From contig CAYYRE010000001.1 in assembly GCA_964473895.1 (NCBI GenBank), forward strand, positions 1-63,750: a stretch of 63,750 nt of DNA, read 5' to 3'. Below are positions 63,745-63,750 of this stretch, one piece after another (position 1 is the first letter of the stretch; each line of letters begins with the position of its first letter). Source of the DNA: Sulfidibacterium sp964473895. Its GTDB lineage: Bacteria > Bacteroidota > Bacteroidia > Bacteroidales > F082. The notes beneath the pieces are model-generated. The model was given only the letters and a program-made list of their open reading frames with translations. It was not told the DNA's origin and did no database searches. The position numbers were made by a program, and so were the translations under genes.

Positions 63745-63750
63745 TTTGGT

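Overview
The window is a draft chromosomal fragment of a Bacteroidota bacterium, most likely Bacteroidales-like. It carries a PorP/SprF outer-membrane protein beside a PKD-repeat protein with a type IX secretion (T9SS) type B tail, a short region-1.1-free primary sigma factor, Bacteroidota promoter boxes (TTTG, 19-22 nt, TAnnTTTG), a DUF4783 protein and DUF4369-like redoxins. Two runs of N (34012-34021 and 43713-43812) show that it is a scaffold. Nearly everything is ordinary chromosome. I see no CRISPR array, prophage, transposase or rRNA.

Layout. 1-11.2 kb is a surface-glycan region: the end of a YfhO-like membrane protein, a GT4 glycosyltransferase, then on the minus strand a set that reads as glycerol-phosphate glycan synthesis (tagD-like cytidylyltransferase, TagB/TagF-like glycerophosphotransferase, two paralogous flippases, GpsA), preceded by asnB and another GT4. 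A 176-bp nested inverted repeat sits between tagD and asnB. 11.3-15.1 kb holds a coupled trio (DUF4783, nadC, yihY), an unknown lipoprotein and an SDR oxidoreductase. 15.1-21.1 kb holds an RseC-like gene and a complete rnfBCDGEA operon for the ion-pumping ferredoxin:NAD+ oxidoreductase. 21-26.1 kb holds a zinc-ligand-less sirtuin, sucC, a small regulator/membrane-protein pair with a palindrome inside its promoter, a Cys-containing mini membrane protein, an alpha/beta hydrolase and DUF3467.

26.2-41 kb is the classical information-processing block, all on the minus strand: tRNA-Thr(TGT), Tyr, Gly, Thr(GGT), tuf, tRNA-Trp, secE, nusG, rplKAJL, rpoB, rpoC. Upstream of it lie hpf, xerC/D and rpsU. 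At two successive junctions here a promoter overlaps the terminator of the preceding gene, so that transcripts starting there would lack the 5' arm of the hairpin. 41-44 kb holds a GC-rich non-coding element, three palindromic repeats, an S9 dipeptidyl peptidase whose N-terminus is lost in a gap, and two tRNA-Val genes (CAC and GAC).

44-58.5 kb is cell-surface biology: PorP/SprF, a 1322-residue protein with 14 PKD-like repeats, a thioredoxin-fold lipoprotein-like redoxin, and four polytopic GT-C-type membrane proteins around a DPM1-like GT2, probably a lipid-linked sugar glycosylation pathway. 58.5-63.7 kb holds a long-form GAPDH, rpoD, an HtrA/DegP protease and dapF, and ends in two short palindromes.

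No single undescribed system stands out beyond doubt. The observations I would follow first are the promoter-in-terminator junctions flanking hpf/xerC, the regulator/membrane pair with its in-promoter palindrome, the glycerol-phosphate cluster in a Gram-negative, and the sirtuin beside sucC.
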